A stretch of 64,000 bases of DNA from Enterobacter bugandensis (GCF_900324475.1 NZ_LT992502.1:2418001-2482000); one strand, 5' to 3'. Numbered from the stretch's first letter, positions 27,287 through 37,988 are shown. Notes: generated by a model not told the origin, from the letters alone. Numbers and translations: made by a program.

Positions 27287-27366
27287 GAATCCGATCCTAC
27301 GTAAAGTTGAACGACTGTCCAGCTTTTTGTTACACTCGTTTCGGTCTTATTGAGAGTAGAGAAAAA

Positions 27367-27942
27367 ATGCGCTATTTGAGCAAGGAAGAGCGGCGGGAAG
27401 CGATCTTACAGGCCGCGATGCGCGTGGCGCTGGCCGAGGGGCTGGCAGCCATGACGGTACGGCGCATTGCCGCAGAAGCGGGCGTCGCGACCGGGCAGGT
27501 CCACCACCACTTTGCCTCCGGCGGCGAGTTAAAATCGCTGGCGTTTGTGCGCGTGATCCGCGAGCTGCTGGATGCCGACGTGGTGGGTGAAAACGCGGGC
27601 TGGCGGGAACGGTTGCACAGCATGCTCGGCAGTGACGACGGTGGGCTTGAACCTTACATTCGCCTTTGGCGGGAAGCCCAAATTCTCGCCAGCCGTGATC
27701 CCGAGATCAAAGCGGCTTATGTCCTGACCATGGAGATGTGGCATCAGGAAACCGTGGCGATTATCCGCGCCGGGGCTGATGCCAACGCGTTCACGCTTAC
27801 CGATCGAGCGGAAAATATCGCATGGCGTTTAATAGGGCTGGTTTGTGGCCTGGATGGGATCACCGTATTAAATATGCCTGAAATGGACGATGCGGCATTT
27901 AATAAACATCTCGACAAACTTATCACGCTGGAATTGTTTTAA
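27367..27942 (+). CDS. smvR: TetR-family repressor SmvR
   Basis: TetR-type regulator of 191 residues. The helix-turn-helix (about 25-50) reads TVRRIAAEAGVATGQVHHHF; the ligand domain is all-helical. The start MRYLSKEERREAI at 27367 puts the HTH at the expected distance; the longer frame from 27280 begins inside the operator. It is divergent from smvA, the arrangement in which SmvR represses smvA in Klebsiella and Enterobacter; loss-of-function changes there raise biocide tolerance. The frame here is intact. A small hairpin follows the stop (27942-27959). Confidence 0.9.
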   Translation: MRYLSKEERREAILQAAMRVALAEGLAAMTVRRIAAEAGVATGQVHHHFASGGELKSLAFVRVIRELLDADVVGENAGWRERLHSMLGSDDGGLEPYIRLWREAQILASRDPEIKAAYVLTMEMWHQETVAIIRAGADANAFTLTDRAENIAWRLIGLVCGLDGITVLNMPEMDDAAFNKHLDKLITLELF

Positions 27943-27993
27943 TACTCCTTCAGGAGTATAAATTACGCAAAATGTTACAATTAGTAACACATT

Positions 27994-28038
27994 AAGCGAG
28001 CCCTTATTTTCATTCTAATCTCGGGGGTTCGCTTTTTT
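27994..28038 (+). terminator. Terminator between smvR and narU
   Basis: AGCGAGCCC pairs with GGGTTCGCT (one G-U) around a 20-base AT-rich loop, followed by six T residues. Confidence 0.7.
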
Positions 28039-28151
28039 ATCTATCCTTTCAGATGTATCCCAAAGCATCCCAAAAAACCAATAACACTTCTTTAATCATC
28101 TTTTTGTTTTTACTTCATTTTTCTCTCAAACATGGTAAGCAAGAGGGCGAT

Positions 28152-29537
28152 ATGTCGCAACAAAGTGATAAAAGTAATCCCCATCTGTTGAGTAACTGGA
28201 AACCTGAAAACGCGCAATTTTGGGAGAATAAAGGAAAACATATCGCACGAAGAAACCTATGGATTTCTGTAGCTTGCCTGCTATTAGCGTTTTGCGTGTG
28301 GATGTTATTTAGCGCCGTTGCGGTCAATCTGAATAAAGTCGGATTTAATTTCACCACCGATCAGCTTTTTATGCTAACGGCATTACCTTCACTCTCTGGC
28401 GCGATATTGCGCGTGCCCTACTCGTTTATGGTGCCAATATTTGGCGGACGCTACTGGACGGTATTGAGCACCGTTATCCTGATTATCCCCTGCGTCTGGC
28501 TGGGGATAGCCATTCAGGACACCGCGACACCTTACTGGGTCTTTATCGTGATTGCCCTGCTCTGCGGTTTTGCCGGGGCCAACTTTGCCTCCAGCATGGG
28601 TAACATCAGCTTCTTCTTCCCGAAGGCCAGACAGGGCAGCGCGCTGGGCATCAACGGCGGGCTGGGAAATCTGGGCGTCAGCGTGATGCAGCTGTTTGCT
28701 CCGCTGGTGATTTTCCTGCCAATGTTTACCTTCCTCGGCGTGCACGGCGTACCGCAGGAGGATGGCTCAACGATGTGGCTGGCCAATGCGGCCTGGGTCT
28801 GGGCGCCGCTGCTGCTGCTGGCAACCCTTGCGGCGTTTTTTGGCATGAACGATATCGCCAGCTCTAAAGCCTCTATCGCCAGCCAGCTGCCGGTACTGAA
28901 GCGCTTTCACCTCTGGCTGCTGAGCCTGCTTTATCTTGCTACCTTCGGCTCGTTTATCGGCTTCTCGGCGGGCTTTGCCATGCTGTCGAAAACCCAGTTC
29001 CCGGACGTGAACATCCTTCACCTCGCTTTCTTTGGCCCCCTGATCGGCGCACTGGCGCGTTCGGCGGGCGGGATGGTCTCTGACAGGCTGGGCGGCGTGC
29101 GCGTCACGCTGATTAACTTCGTCTTTATGGCTATCTTCAGCGCCCTGATCTTCCTGACGCTCCCCGGCTCTGGCTCCGGCAGCTTTATCGCCTTCTACCT
29201 GGTCTTTATGGGCCTGTTCCTCACCGCCGGGCTGGGCAGCGGTTCGACCTTCCAGATGATCGCGATTATCTTTCGCCAAATCACCCTCGACCGCGTCAAA
29301 AAGCAGGGCGGCACGGAGGAGCAGGCGCAGCATGAAGCGGTGACGGAGACCGCCGCCGCGCTGGGCTTTATCTCCGCCATCGGTGCCGTTGGCGGGTTCT
29401 TTATCCCTAAGGCGTTCGGCACATCGCTGGCAATGACCGGTTCGCCGGTTGGGGCCATGAAGGTCTTCCTCGTGTTTTACATCGTCTGCGTGTTCGTCAC
29501 CTGGCTGGTGTATGGCCGTAAATCCTCAAAAAAATAA
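28152..29537 (+). CDS. narU: Nitrate/nitrite transporter NarU
   Basis: NNP-family MFS transporter of 461 residues with 12 helices. It matches NarU of E. coli throughout: WKPENAQFWENKGKHIARRN, LLCGFAGANFASSMGNISFF and GSGSTFQMIAIIFRQIT. These include both nitrate-signature glycine-rich motifs. It mediates nitrate uptake and nitrate/nitrite exchange, favoured in slow-growing cells. The start at 28152 (MSQQSDKSN) has a GAGGG site; the longer frame from 28053 has no counterpart in the family. narZ follows 67 bases later across a hairpin. Confidence 0.95.
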   Translation: MSQQSDKSNPHLLSNWKPENAQFWENKGKHIARRNLWISVACLLLAFCVWMLFSAVAVNLNKVGFNFTTDQLFMLTALPSLSGAILRVPYSFMVPIFGGRYWTVLSTVILIIPCVWLGIAIQDTATPYWVFIVIALLCGFAGANFASSMGNISFFFPKARQGSALGINGGLGNLGVSVMQLFAPLVIFLPMFTFLGVHGVPQEDGSTMWLANAAWVWAPLLLLATLAAFFGMNDIASSKASIASQLPVLKRFHLWLLSLLYLATFGSFIGFSAGFAMLSKTQFPDVNILHLAFFGPLIGALARSAGGMVSDRLGGVRVTLINFVFMAIFSALIFLTLPGSGSGSFIAFYLVFMGLFLTAGLGSGSTFQMIAIIFRQITLDRVKKQGGTEEQAQHEAVTETAAALGFISAIGAVGGFFIPKAFGTSLAMTGSPVGAMKVFLVFYIVCVFVTWLVYGRKSSKK

Positions 29538-29550
29538 AAACTACATCTTC

Positions 29551-29579
29551 GCCGGAGCGTGATGCATCGCACTCCGGCC
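29551..29579 (+). promoter_or_regulatory. Stable hairpin between narU and narZ
   Basis: GCCGGAG-GTG/CGC-CTCCGGC stem-loop without a T run, 25 bases upstream of the narZ start. It could be a processing or partial termination element that sets narU/narZ stoichiometry. Confidence 0.4.
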
Positions 29580-29604
29580 ATGCTATCGAAGCAGGAGAAA
29601 TGTC

Positions 29605-32600
29605 ATGAGCAAACTGCTGGACCGCTTCCGTTACTTCAAAACAAAAGGCGACAGTTTCGCCGATGGGCACGGGCAGGTGTATCACACCAACCGCGACTGG
29701 GAGGACAGCTACCGCCAGCGCTGGCAGTTCGACAAGATTGTGCGATCCACCCACGGGGTAAACTGTACCGGCTCCTGTAGCTGGAAGATTTATGTCAAAA
29801 ACGGCCTGGTGACCTGGGAAACCCAGCAGACCGACTACCCCCGCACCCGCCCTGACCTGCCCAATCACGAGCCGCGCGGCTGCCCGCGAGGCGCAAGCTA
29901 CTCCTGGTACCTCTACAGCGCCAACCGCCTTAAGTACCCGCTGGTGCGCCGCAGGCTGATTGAGCTCTGGCGCGAGGCGCTGGCGCAGCATACCGATCCG
30001 GTTCTGGCCTGGGATGCCATCCAGAACGATCCGCAAAAGGCGCAAAGCTACAGGAAGGCGCGGGGTAAAGGCGGGTTTATCCGCTCAAACTGGAAAGAGC
30101 TGAACCAGCTGATCGCCGCCGCTAACGTCTGGACCATCAAAAACTACGGCCCGGACCGCGTGGCCGGTTTTTCGCCTATTCCGGCGATGTCGATGGTCTC
30201 CTACGCTGCCGGAACGCGCTATCTTTCCCTGCTGGGCGGCACCTGCCTGAGCTTCTACGACTGGTACTGCGACCTGCCGCCGGCGTCGCCGATGACCTGG
30301 GGCGAGCAGACCGACGTGCCGGAGTCCGCCGACTGGTACAACTCCAGCTATATCATTGCCTGGGGCTCGAACGTGCCGCAGACGCGTACTCCGGACGCCC
30401 ACTTCTTTACCGAGGTGCGCTACAAAGGCACCAAGACCGTTGCGATTACGCCGGACTTCTCGGAGGTCGCCAAGCTCAGCGACCAGTGGCTGTCCCCCAA
30501 ACAAGGCACCGACAGCGCCCTCGCCATGGCGATGGGCCACGTCATCCTCAAAGAGTTCCACCTCGATAACCCGAGCGATTACTTCCTTAACTACTGCCGC
30601 CGCTACACCGACATGCCGATGCTCGTGCTGCTGGACGAGCAGGCTGACGGCCGCGTGGTGCCTGGGCGTATGCTGCGCGCCTCGGACCTTGTCGACGGGC
30701 TGGGGGAAGCCAATAACCCAGAGTGGAAGACCGTCGCCTTCGATATCGCCGGTAACCTGGTGGTGCCAAATGGCTCGATCGGCTTCCGCTGGGGGGAAAA
30801 AGGCAAATGGAACCTGGAGCCTCAGGCTGCGGGCCATGAAACAGAACTCACACTCTCCCTGCTGATTACCCACGACAGCGTGGCGGACGTCGCCTTCCCC
30901 TACTTTGGCGGCAACGAAAACCCGCATTTTCGCAGCGTGAAGCAGGAGCCGGTGCTGACGCGCCGCGTGCCGAGCAAAACCCTGACGCTCGCCGACGGCA
31001 GCCAGAAACGAGTGGTCAGCGTTTACGATCTGGTGCTGGCGAACTACGGTCTCGATCGCGGCCTGGAAGACAGTAACGCCGCAGACAGCTATGACCAGAT
31101 CAAAGCCTACACGCCCGCCTGGGGCGAGCAGATCACCGGCGTGCCCGCGTACCTGATCGAAAAAATTGCCCGCGAGTTCGCCGACACGGCGCACAAAACG
31201 CACGGTCGCTCGATGATCATTCTGGGTGCCGGGGTAAACCACTGGTACCACATGGACATGAACTACCGTGGGATGATCAATATGCTGGTCTTCTGCGGTT
31301 GCGTCGGGCAGAGCGGCGGCGGCTGGTCCCACTATGTCGGCCAGGAGAAGCTGCGCCCGCAAACCGGCTGGCTGCCGCTGGCCTTCGCGCTGGACTGGAA
31401 CCGCCCGCCGCGCCAGATGAACAGCACCTCGTTCTTCTACAACCACGCCAGCCAGTGGCGCTACGAGAAGCTCACCGCGCAGGAGCTGCTCTCCCCGCTG
31501 GCGGACGCGTCGAAGTTCACCGGACATCTGATCGACTTTAACGTTCGCGCCGAGCGCATGGGCTGGCTGCCGTCGGCCCCGCAGCTCAACCTCAACCCGC
31601 TGCACGTCAAGGCGCGTGCGGACGCGGCGGGCATGACGCCGCAGGAGTACACCGTTCAGGCGTTGAAATCGGGCGATATCCGCTTCGCCTGCGAACAGCC
31701 GGACAACGGCAAGAACCACCCGCGCAACCTGTTCGTCTGGCGCTCTAACCTGCTCGGCTCGTCCGGGAAAGGCCACGAGTACATGCTGAAATACCTGCTC
31801 GGCACCGAGAGCGGCATTCAGGGTGAAGATTTAGGCTCAACGGATGACGTGAAGCCTGAAGAGGTGGAGTGGCAAACCGCCGCCATCGAGGGCAAACTCG
31901 ACCTGCTGGTGACGCTCGATTTTCGCATGTCCAGCACCTGCCTGTTCTCCGATATCGTCCTGCCGACCGCCACCTGGTATGAAAAGGACGACATGAATAC
32001 CTCGGACATGCACCCGTTTATTCATCCGCTTTCCGCCGCCGTTGACCCGGCGTGGGAATCGCGCAGCGACTGGGAGATCTACAAAGGCATCGCCAAAGTC
32101 TTCTCCGAGGTGTGCGTTGGCCATCTGGGCACAGAAACCGACGTGGTGCTCCAGCCGCTGCAGCATGACTCCCCGGCGGAGCTGTCGCAGCCGTTTGATA
32201 TTCAGGACTGGCACAAAGGGGAATGTGACCTGATCCCTGGCAAAACGGCGCCGAACATCGCGGTGGTGGAGCGTAACTACCCGGAAACTTACGAACGCTT
32301 CACCGCCCTCGGCCCGCTGATGGACAAGCTCGGCAACGGCGGGAAAGGCATTTCGTGGAATACGCAGAACGAGGTCGATTTCCTCGGCAAGCTGAACTAC
32401 GTCAAGCTCGACGGCCCGGCGAAAGGCCGCCCGCGCATTGAAACCGCCATTGACGCCTCGGAGGTGATCCTCGCCCTCGCCCCGGAAACTAATGGACAGG
32501 TGGCGGTGAAGGCCTGGGAAGCGCTCGGGGAACTGACCGGGCGCGACCACACCCATCTGGCGCTGAACAAGGAAGATGAGAAAATCCGCTTCCGCGACAT

Positions 32601-33343
32601 TCAGGCGCAGCCGCGCAAAATCATCTCCAGCCCGACGTGGTCCGGCCTTGAGAGCGAGCACGTCTCCTATAACGCGGGCTATACCAACGTCCACGAGCTG
32701 ATCCCGTGGCGCACGCTGTCTGGTCGCCAGCAGCTGTATCAGGATCATCCGTGGATGCGCGCCTCGGGGAGAGCCTGGTGGCTATCGCCCACCGATTGAT
32801 ACCCGCAGCGTGACCCACATGCGCGAGATCCCGCCGAACGGCTTCCCGGAAAAAGCGCTGAACTTCCTGACGCCGCACCAGAAATGGGGCATCCACTCCA
32901 CCTACAGCGAAAACCTGCTGATGCAGACCCTGTCGCGCGGGGGGCCCATCGTCTGGATCAGCGAAACCGACGCCCGCGAGCTAGGCATAGAGGACAACGA
33001 CTGGATCGAAGCCTTCAACGCCAACGGCGCCCTCACCGCCCGCGCGGTGGTCAGCCAGCGCGTGCCGCCAGGCATGACCATGATGTACCACGCCCAGGAG
33101 CGCATCCTGAACATTCCGGGGTCAGAAGTGACCGGACGGCGCGGCGGGATCCACAACTCGGTCACCCGCGTCTGCCCAAAACCGACGCACATGATCGGCG
33201 GCTATGCCCAGCTGGCGTACAGCTTCAACTATTACGGCACGGTCGGCTCGAACCGCGACGAGTTCATCATGATCCGCAAAATGAAAAACATTAACTGGCT
33301 GGATGGCGAAGGTCGGGATCAGGTACAGGAGGCGAAAAAATGA
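29605..33343 (+). pseudogene. narZ: Nitrate reductase Z alpha subunit, frameshifted near the 3' end
   Basis: Molybdopterin catalytic subunit of the second membrane-bound nitrate reductase, cytoplasmic side. Residues 1-1053 or so follow NarZ/NarG exactly, with the 4Fe-4S ligands in HGVNCTGSCSWK and CPRGASYSWYL regions and the Mo-bis-MGD domain. At about 32764 the frame breaks: after HPWMRA the frame continues out of phase and stops at 32799. The remaining 180 residues (RPPIDTRSV through QVQEAKK) resume in the +2 frame. Aligned with the E. coli protein (AFGESLVAYRPPID), two single T residues are missing, one in the Phe codon near 32764 and one in GCTTAT near 32783. Together they would truncate NarZ by about 190 residues, removing part of the MGD-binding domain. 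Either a true lesion or two sequencing errors in short T runs. Confidence 0.85.
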
Positions 33344-34884
33344 AAATACGCTCACAGGTTGGCATGGTTCTGAATCTCGATAAATGCATCGGCTGCCATA
33401 CCTGCTCGGTCACCTGCAAGAACGTCTGGACCGGGCGCGAAGGGATGGAGTATGCGTGGTTTAACAACGTGGAGACCAAACCGGGGATTGGCTACCCGAA
33501 AAACTGGGAGGATCAGGAGGAGTGGCAAGGCGGATGGATCCGCGGCATACACGGCAAGCTGACGCCGCGCCTCGGCGGCAAAATGGGCGTGCTGTCGAAG
33601 ATTTTCGCCAACCCCGTCCTGCCGCAGATTGACGATTATTACGAACCCTTCACCTTTGACTATCAGGATCTGCACCGCGCGCCGGAGGGGGATCACCTCC
33701 CTACCGCGCGCCCCCGCTCGCTGATCGACGGTAAGCGGATGGACAAAATCGTCTGGGGGCCAAACTGGGAGGAACTGCTGGGCGGCGAGTTCGAAAAGCG
33801 CGCCCGCGACCGCAACTTCCAGAAGATCCAGAAGGAGATGTACGGCCAGTTTGAAAACACCTTCATGATGTATCTGCCGCGCCTGTGCGAGCACTGCCTG
33901 AACCCGAGCTGCGTGGCCACCTGCCCGAGCGGCGCGATCTACAAGCGCGAAGAGGACGGCATTGTGCTGATCGACCAGGATAAATGTCGCGGCTGGCGCC
34001 TGTGCATCAGCGGATGCCCGTACAAGAAAATTTACTTCAACTGGAAAAGCGGCAAGTCAGAAAAATGCATCTTCTGCTACCCGCGCATTGAGTCCGGCCA
34101 GCCGACTGTCTGCTCGGAAACCTGCGTCGGACGCATCCGTTATCTCGGCGTGCTGCTCTACGACGCGGACCGTATTGAAGAGGCCGCCAGCACCGAGCAT
34201 GAAACCGATCTGTACGAGCGCCAGTGCGACGTGTTCCTCAACCCAAACGATCCGGCGGTGATTGAGGAAGCGCTGAAACAGGGCATTCCACAGAACGTGA
34301 TTGATGCCGCCCAGCGTTCGCCAGTCTACAAGATGGCGATGGACTGGAAGCTGGCCCTGCCGCTGCATCCGGAATACCGCACCCTGCCGATGGTCTGGTA
34401 CGTGCCGCCGCTGTCGCCGATTCAGTCCTACGCGGATGCGGGCGGCCTGCCGCAGAGTGACGGCGTCCTGCCTGCCGTGGAAAGCCTGCGCATTCCGGTG
34501 CAGTACCTGGCAAACATGCTCAGCGCGGGCGATACCGGCCCGGTGCTGCGTGCCCTGAAGCGCATGATGGCGATGCGTCACTATAAACGCTCCCAGACCG
34601 TGGAAGGCGTGACCGATACCCGCGCCATTGAGGAAGTGGGCCTGACCGAAGCGCAGGTTGAGGAGATGTACCGCTATCTCGCCATCGCTAACTACGAAGA
34701 CCGCTTCGTGATCCCGACCAGCCACCGCGAAATGGCGCGCGACGCCTTCCCGGAGAAAAACGGCTGCGGCTTCACCTTTGGCGACGGCTGCCACGGCTCC
34801 GACACCAAATTCAACCTCTTCAACAGCAGCCGCATCGACGCGATTAACATCACCGAGGTGCGCGAACACGGGGAGGGAGAATAA
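33340..34884 (+). CDS. narY: Nitrate reductase Z beta subunit
   Basis: Iron-sulphur electron-transfer subunit, 514 residues, the same length as E. coli NarY. Cysteine clusters are CIGCHTCSVTCK near residue 16, CEHCLNPSCVATC near 184, CRGWRLCISGCPYKK near 217 and CIFCYPRIESGQPTVCSETC near 244. The Trp in CRGW replaces a Cys and marks the 3Fe-4S centre; it is normal. The start overlaps the narZ stop by four bases, so translation of narY normally follows narZ; early termination in the frameshifted narZ could reduce it. Confidence 0.96.
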   Translation: MKIRSQVGMVLNLDKCIGCHTCSVTCKNVWTGREGMEYAWFNNVETKPGIGYPKNWEDQEEWQGGWIRGIHGKLTPRLGGKMGVLSKIFANPVLPQIDDYYEPFTFDYQDLHRAPEGDHLPTARPRSLIDGKRMDKIVWGPNWEELLGGEFEKRARDRNFQKIQKEMYGQFENTFMMYLPRLCEHCLNPSCVATCPSGAIYKREEDGIVLIDQDKCRGWRLCISGCPYKKIYFNWKSGKSEKCIFCYPRIESGQPTVCSETCVGRIRYLGVLLYDADRIEEAASTEHETDLYERQCDVFLNPNDPAVIEEALKQGIPQNVIDAAQRSPVYKMAMDWKLALPLHPEYRTLPMVWYVPPLSPIQSYADAGGLPQSDGVLPAVESLRIPVQYLANMLSAGDTGPVLRALKRMMAMRHYKRSQTVEGVTDTRAIEEVGLTEAQVEEMYRYLAIANYEDRFVIPTSHREMARDAFPEKNGCGFTFGDGCHGSDTKFNLFNSSRIDAINITEVREHGEGE

Positions 34885-35579
34885 TGCAGATCCTTAAAAT
34901 CATCGCGCTGCTGATTGAGTATCCCGATGAGCTGCTGTGGGAAAACCGCGATGAGGCGCTTTCCCTGGTTGAGCAGGACGCGCCCATGCTGCTGCCGTTT
35001 GCCCGGCAGCACCTGAGCGCCCCGCTGCTGGATAAACAGGCCGAATGGTGCGAAGTGTTTGAACGCGGGCGCGCAACGTCGCTGCTGCTGTTCGAGCACG
35101 TTCACGCCGAGTCCCGCGATCGTGGTCAGGCGATGGTCGATCTGATGAGCCAGTATGAGAAAGCCGGGCTGGAGCTGGACTGCCGCGAGCTGCCCGACTA
35201 TCTGCCGCTCTACCTGGAATACCTAAGCCTCGTCACCGACGACGAGGCGCGTGAAGGATTGCAAAATGTCGCGCCGATCCTTGCGCTGATTGGTGGTCGC
35301 CTCAAGCAGCGCGGCGTGGCGCATTACCAGCTGTTTGACGCCCTGCTGACGATGGCCGGTACACGGCTTTCCAGCGACAGCGTGGCGAAGCAGGTGTCCG
35401 GTGAAAAACGGGATGATACCCGTCAGGCCCTGGACGCCGTATGGGAAGAGGAACAGGTGAAGTTTATCGAAGACAACGCCACATCGTGCGACAGTTCGCC
35501 GATGCAGCAATATCAACGACGCTTTAGCCAGGACGTTGCGCCGCAGTACGTAGACGTCAGCGCCGGAGGCCCAAAATGA
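34884..35579 (+). CDS. narW: Nitrate reductase Z molybdenum cofactor assembly chaperone
   Basis: NarJ-family system-specific chaperone of 231 residues, soluble, all-helical. It inserts the molybdenum cofactor into apo-NarZ and is not part of the final enzyme. Recognised by the start [19 protein letters not shown] and the [15 protein letters not shown] segment near residue 101. The start shares a base with the narY stop and the end overlaps narV by four bases, consistent with one polycistronic unit. Confidence 0.95.
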   Translation: MQILKIIALLIEYPDELLWENRDEALSLVEQDAPMLLPFARQHLSAPLLDKQAEWCEVFERGRATSLLLFEHVHAESRDRGQAMVDLMSQYEKAGLELDCRELPDYLPLYLEYLSLVTDDEAREGLQNVAPILALIGGRLKQRGVAHYQLFDALLTMAGTRLSSDSVAKQVSGEKRDDTRQALDAVWEEEQVKFIEDNATSCDSSPMQQYQRRFSQDVAPQYVDVSAGGPK

Positions 35580-36256
35580 CGTATTACCTGAACGTGTTTT
35601 TCTATGATATTTACCCGTATATCTGTGCTACCGTTTTTTTCCTCGGCAGCTGGCTGCGCTACGACTACGGGCAGTACACCTGGCGGGCCTCATCGAGCCA
35701 GATGCTCAGCAAGCGCGGGATGAACTGGGCCTCTAACCTGTTTCATATCGGGATTCTGGGGATCTTCTTCGGGCACCTGTTCGGCATGTTAACCCCGCAC
35801 TGGATGTACGCCTGGTTTTTACCCGTCGCGGTTAAACAGCAGTTGGCCATGATTGCGGGAGGCATTTGCGGCGTACTGACGCTGATTGGTGGGTCAATGC
35901 TGCTGATCCGCCGCCTCTTCAACCAGCGGGTACGCGCCACGTCCACCACGCCGGATATTATCATCATGAGTATCCTGCTGCTTCAGTGCATCCTGGGGCT
36001 GTCGACCATTCCTTTCTCCGCGCAATATCCTGACGGAAGCGAGATGATGAAGCTGGTCGGCTGGGCGCAGGGGATCGTAACGTTTAAGGGGGGCTCGTCG
36101 GAGATGTTGAGCGGCGTCGCGCCGATCTTCCGCGTGCATCTGGTGCTGGGGATGACGATCTTCCTCATCTTCCCGTTCACCCGTCTGGTACACGTGTGGA
36201 GCGCGCCGTTTGAGTACTTTACCCGTCGGTATCAGGTGGTGAGATCGCGCCGTTGA
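35576..36256 (+). CDS. narV: Nitrate reductase Z gamma subunit (cytochrome b)
   Basis: Inner-membrane dihaem b subunit, 226 residues and five helices, that oxidises quinol at the periplasmic face and feeds NarY. Haem ligand histidines are in [13 protein letters not shown] (helix II) and in [11 protein letters not shown] and [10 protein letters not shown] (helix V). It is the last gene of the nar unit and is followed by paired REP elements. Confidence 0.96.
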   Translation: MTYYLNVFFYDIYPYICATVFFLGSWLRYDYGQYTWRASSSQMLSKRGMNWASNLFHIGILGIFFGHLFGMLTPHWMYAWFLPVAVKQQLAMIAGGICGVLTLIGGSMLLIRRLFNQRVRATSTTPDIIIMSILLLQCILGLSTIPFSAQYPDGSEMMKLVGWAQGIVTFKGGSSEMLSGVAPIFRVHLVLGMTIFLIFPFTRLVHVWSAPFEYFTRRYQVVRSRR

Positions 36257-36260
36257 TTTT

Positions 36261-36336
36261 GTCGGGTGGCGGCTTCGCCTTACCCGACCTACGTTCACAC
36301 TCCCGTAGGCCCGGTAAGGCGTAGCCGTCACCGGGC
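36261..36336. repeat. Pair of REP elements (BIME) between narV and nhoA
   Basis: First unit 36261-36288: GTCGGGTGGC with GCCTTACCCGAC. Second unit 36305-36336: GTAGGCCCGGTAAGGCG with GTCACCGGGC. They lie between convergent genes and may stabilise both 3' ends. Confidence 0.85.
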
Positions 36337-37181
36337 TATTTCCCTGCCTGCGGATGCGTATCAAACCCCGCCATCACTGCCGTCAGCTCGGCCAGTGTAA
36401 AGCCGTGCTTCGGATCATCAACGCCAAGGCCAAACCGCTCCTGCATCAGCTTATACAGCGCCTCCGCATCCGGCAAATGGATCTGCTCCTCCACGTGACC
36501 GTTCTGCCAGTGGGTAAAGTTGAAGTTAGTCAGCGTCAGCTTGCCGCCGTCCGGCAGGTGGCGACACATCAGCAGATGATGACGAAAATGGGACTGCGGC
36601 CAGTGCGCCGACCAGAAGTTCCCCATCACGTAATCGCTGAAATACTGCGTCGTCAGGTCAAAGTGGTACATCGACTGCCAGTGCTCGTGGTGACGGAACT
36701 GTAATACCCAGTCGTTACCCTCGCTCAGAAGACGGTACATGCCGTGCGGGGTTTCCTGTTCCTCGTTGGCGAGCAGGCGAATCGGCGCCGTCAGCGTCTG
36801 TCCACCAAACCCCACGTCGGCAATCCAGCGCTCGCCGTTCAGCTCAACCAGCAGCAGGCGGTGCGTGCGCGGCGGCATCTGCGATGGATTTGCCAGTACG
36901 ACCCGCCCCAGCACGCTGCGCACGTTAAACCCGACTTCACGCAACACGCGCTCGAAAAGGCCGTTTTGCTCAAAGCAATATCCTCCGCGTCGCGCCGTCA
37001 CCAGCTTGTCGACCAGACATTGATCGTCAAGATGGATTTCGCGCGGCAGGACGACATCAATATTTTCGAACGGGATCGCACAGTTGTGGTGTAAATGCAG
37101 CGCGCGCAGGGTTTCGATATCAACCCGTGTCGGTTGCGCCCACCCAATGCGGGCAAAATAGTCAGTCAGAAAGGGGGACAT
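36336..37181 (-). CDS. nhoA: Arylamine N-acetyltransferase / N-hydroxyarylamine O-acetyltransferase
   Basis: Cytoplasmic acetyl-CoA-dependent enzyme of 281 residues, the same length as E. coli NhoA. The catalytic triad is visible: Cys69 in RRGGYCFEQN, His107 in PPRTHRLLLVE and Asp122 in WIADVGFGG. It acetylates arylamines and activates N-hydroxyarylamines. Located next to yddH as in E. coli; yddE, which lies between nhoA and narV in E. coli, is absent here. Confidence 0.95.
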   Translation of the reverse strand: MSPFLTDYFARIGWAQPTRVDIETLRALHLHHNCAIPFENIDVVLPREIHLDDQCLVDKLVTARRGGYCFEQNGLFERVLREVGFNVRSVLGRVVLANPSQMPPRTHRLLLVELNGERWIADVGFGGQTLTAPIRLLANEEQETPHGMYRLLSEGNDWVLQFRHHEHWQSMYHFDLTTQYFSDYVMGNFWSAHWPQSHFRHHLLMCRHLPDGGKLTLTNFNFTHWQNGHVEEQIHLPDAEALYKLMQERFGLGVDDPKHGFTLAELTAVMAGFDTHPQAGK

Positions 37182-37289
37182 ACATCATTTTCCTTTGATT
37201 GTGATGTTCTGTTTATAAACTAATTTTACGCACTCACTTTGATTTACGTGCTTTTTCGTCATACTCATCGTTACAGATGAGGAGATCCT

Positions 37290-37862
37290 ATGAGCCACTT
37301 TCGCCCTGTTGAATTACGTCATGCCAGCCGTCTGCTGAACCACGGCCCTACCGTGCTGATCACCAGCCGCGATGAAACCCTGGACAGACGTAACGTTATG
37401 GCCGCCGCATGGTCAATGCCCGTTGAGTTTGAACCGCCGCGCATCGCGATTGTGGTGGATAAAAGTACCTGGTCACGTGAGCTGATTGAGCACAGCGGGA
37501 AGTTTGGCATCGTCATCCCCGGCGTGGCGGCAGCTAACTGGACATACGCTGTCGGCAGCGTCAGCGGGCGCGACGAGGACAAATTCAACTGCTACGGGAT
37601 CCCGGTCGTGAACGGCCCTGAGCTCGGGCTGCCGGTGATTGAAGAAAAATGTCTGGCGTGGATGGAGTGCCGATTACTTCCCGTCACCTCTGCGGCAGAG
37701 AAATACGACACGCTGTTTGGAGAAGTGGTTTCAGCGGCAGCCGATGAGCGCGCGTTTGTCGCCGGGCGCTGGCAGTTTGACGGGGATAAGTTGAATACCC
37801 TGCATCATTTAGGGGCTGGGACGTTTGTGGCGAGCGGAAAGATGGTGAAGGCGCTGGATTGA
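37290..37862 (+). CDS. yddH: YddH-like flavin reductase family protein
   Basis: Protein of 190 residues with the FMN-binding split-barrel fold of flavin reductases. The line LLNHGPTVLITSRDE, then NVMAAAWSMPVEFEPPRIAIVVDKSTW-type text (residues 35-62) and DKFNCYGIPV match E. coli YddH closely. Such proteins bind FMN and often reduce it for two-component monooxygenases; no physiological partner is known. Divergent from nhoA; the ribosome site GAGGAG is six bases before the ATG. With two luciferase-like monooxygenases within 13 kb it could be a reductase donor, which is speculation. Confidence 0.9.
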   Translation: MSHFRPVELRHASRLLNHGPTVLITSRDETLDRRNVMAAAWSMPVEFEPPRIAIVVDKSTWSRELIEHSGKFGIVIPGVAAANWTYAVGSVSGRDEDKFNCYGIPVVNGPELGLPVIEEKCLAWMECRLLPVTSAAEKYDTLFGEVVSAAADERAFVAGRWQFDGDKLNTLHHLGAGTFVASGKMVKALD

Positions 37863-37988
37863 TTTCCTAAATTATATCCTACTGAATTATAGCGAATTTC
37901 TATGGCATTTTATGTTTACTATTGCGTTCTAAAACGGAGGATATTTCCTGAGTTGCAGCATTAGCACTCTCGCGTTAAGGAAATATCA

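Noticed and set aside
28053..28151. 33-residue N-terminal extension of NarU
   Set aside because: No family counterpart; the MSQQSDKSN start has a good ribosome site and gives the standard length.
30085..31776. 563-codon open frame on the minus strand inside narZ
   Set aside because: Antisense shadow of a GC-rich conserved gene; no ribosome site, no recognisable motif, arginine- and valine-rich composition.
33340..34884. Apparent loss of a cluster cysteine (CRGW) in NarY
   Set aside because: Trp at this position is the normal NarH/NarY arrangement that makes a 3Fe-4S centre.
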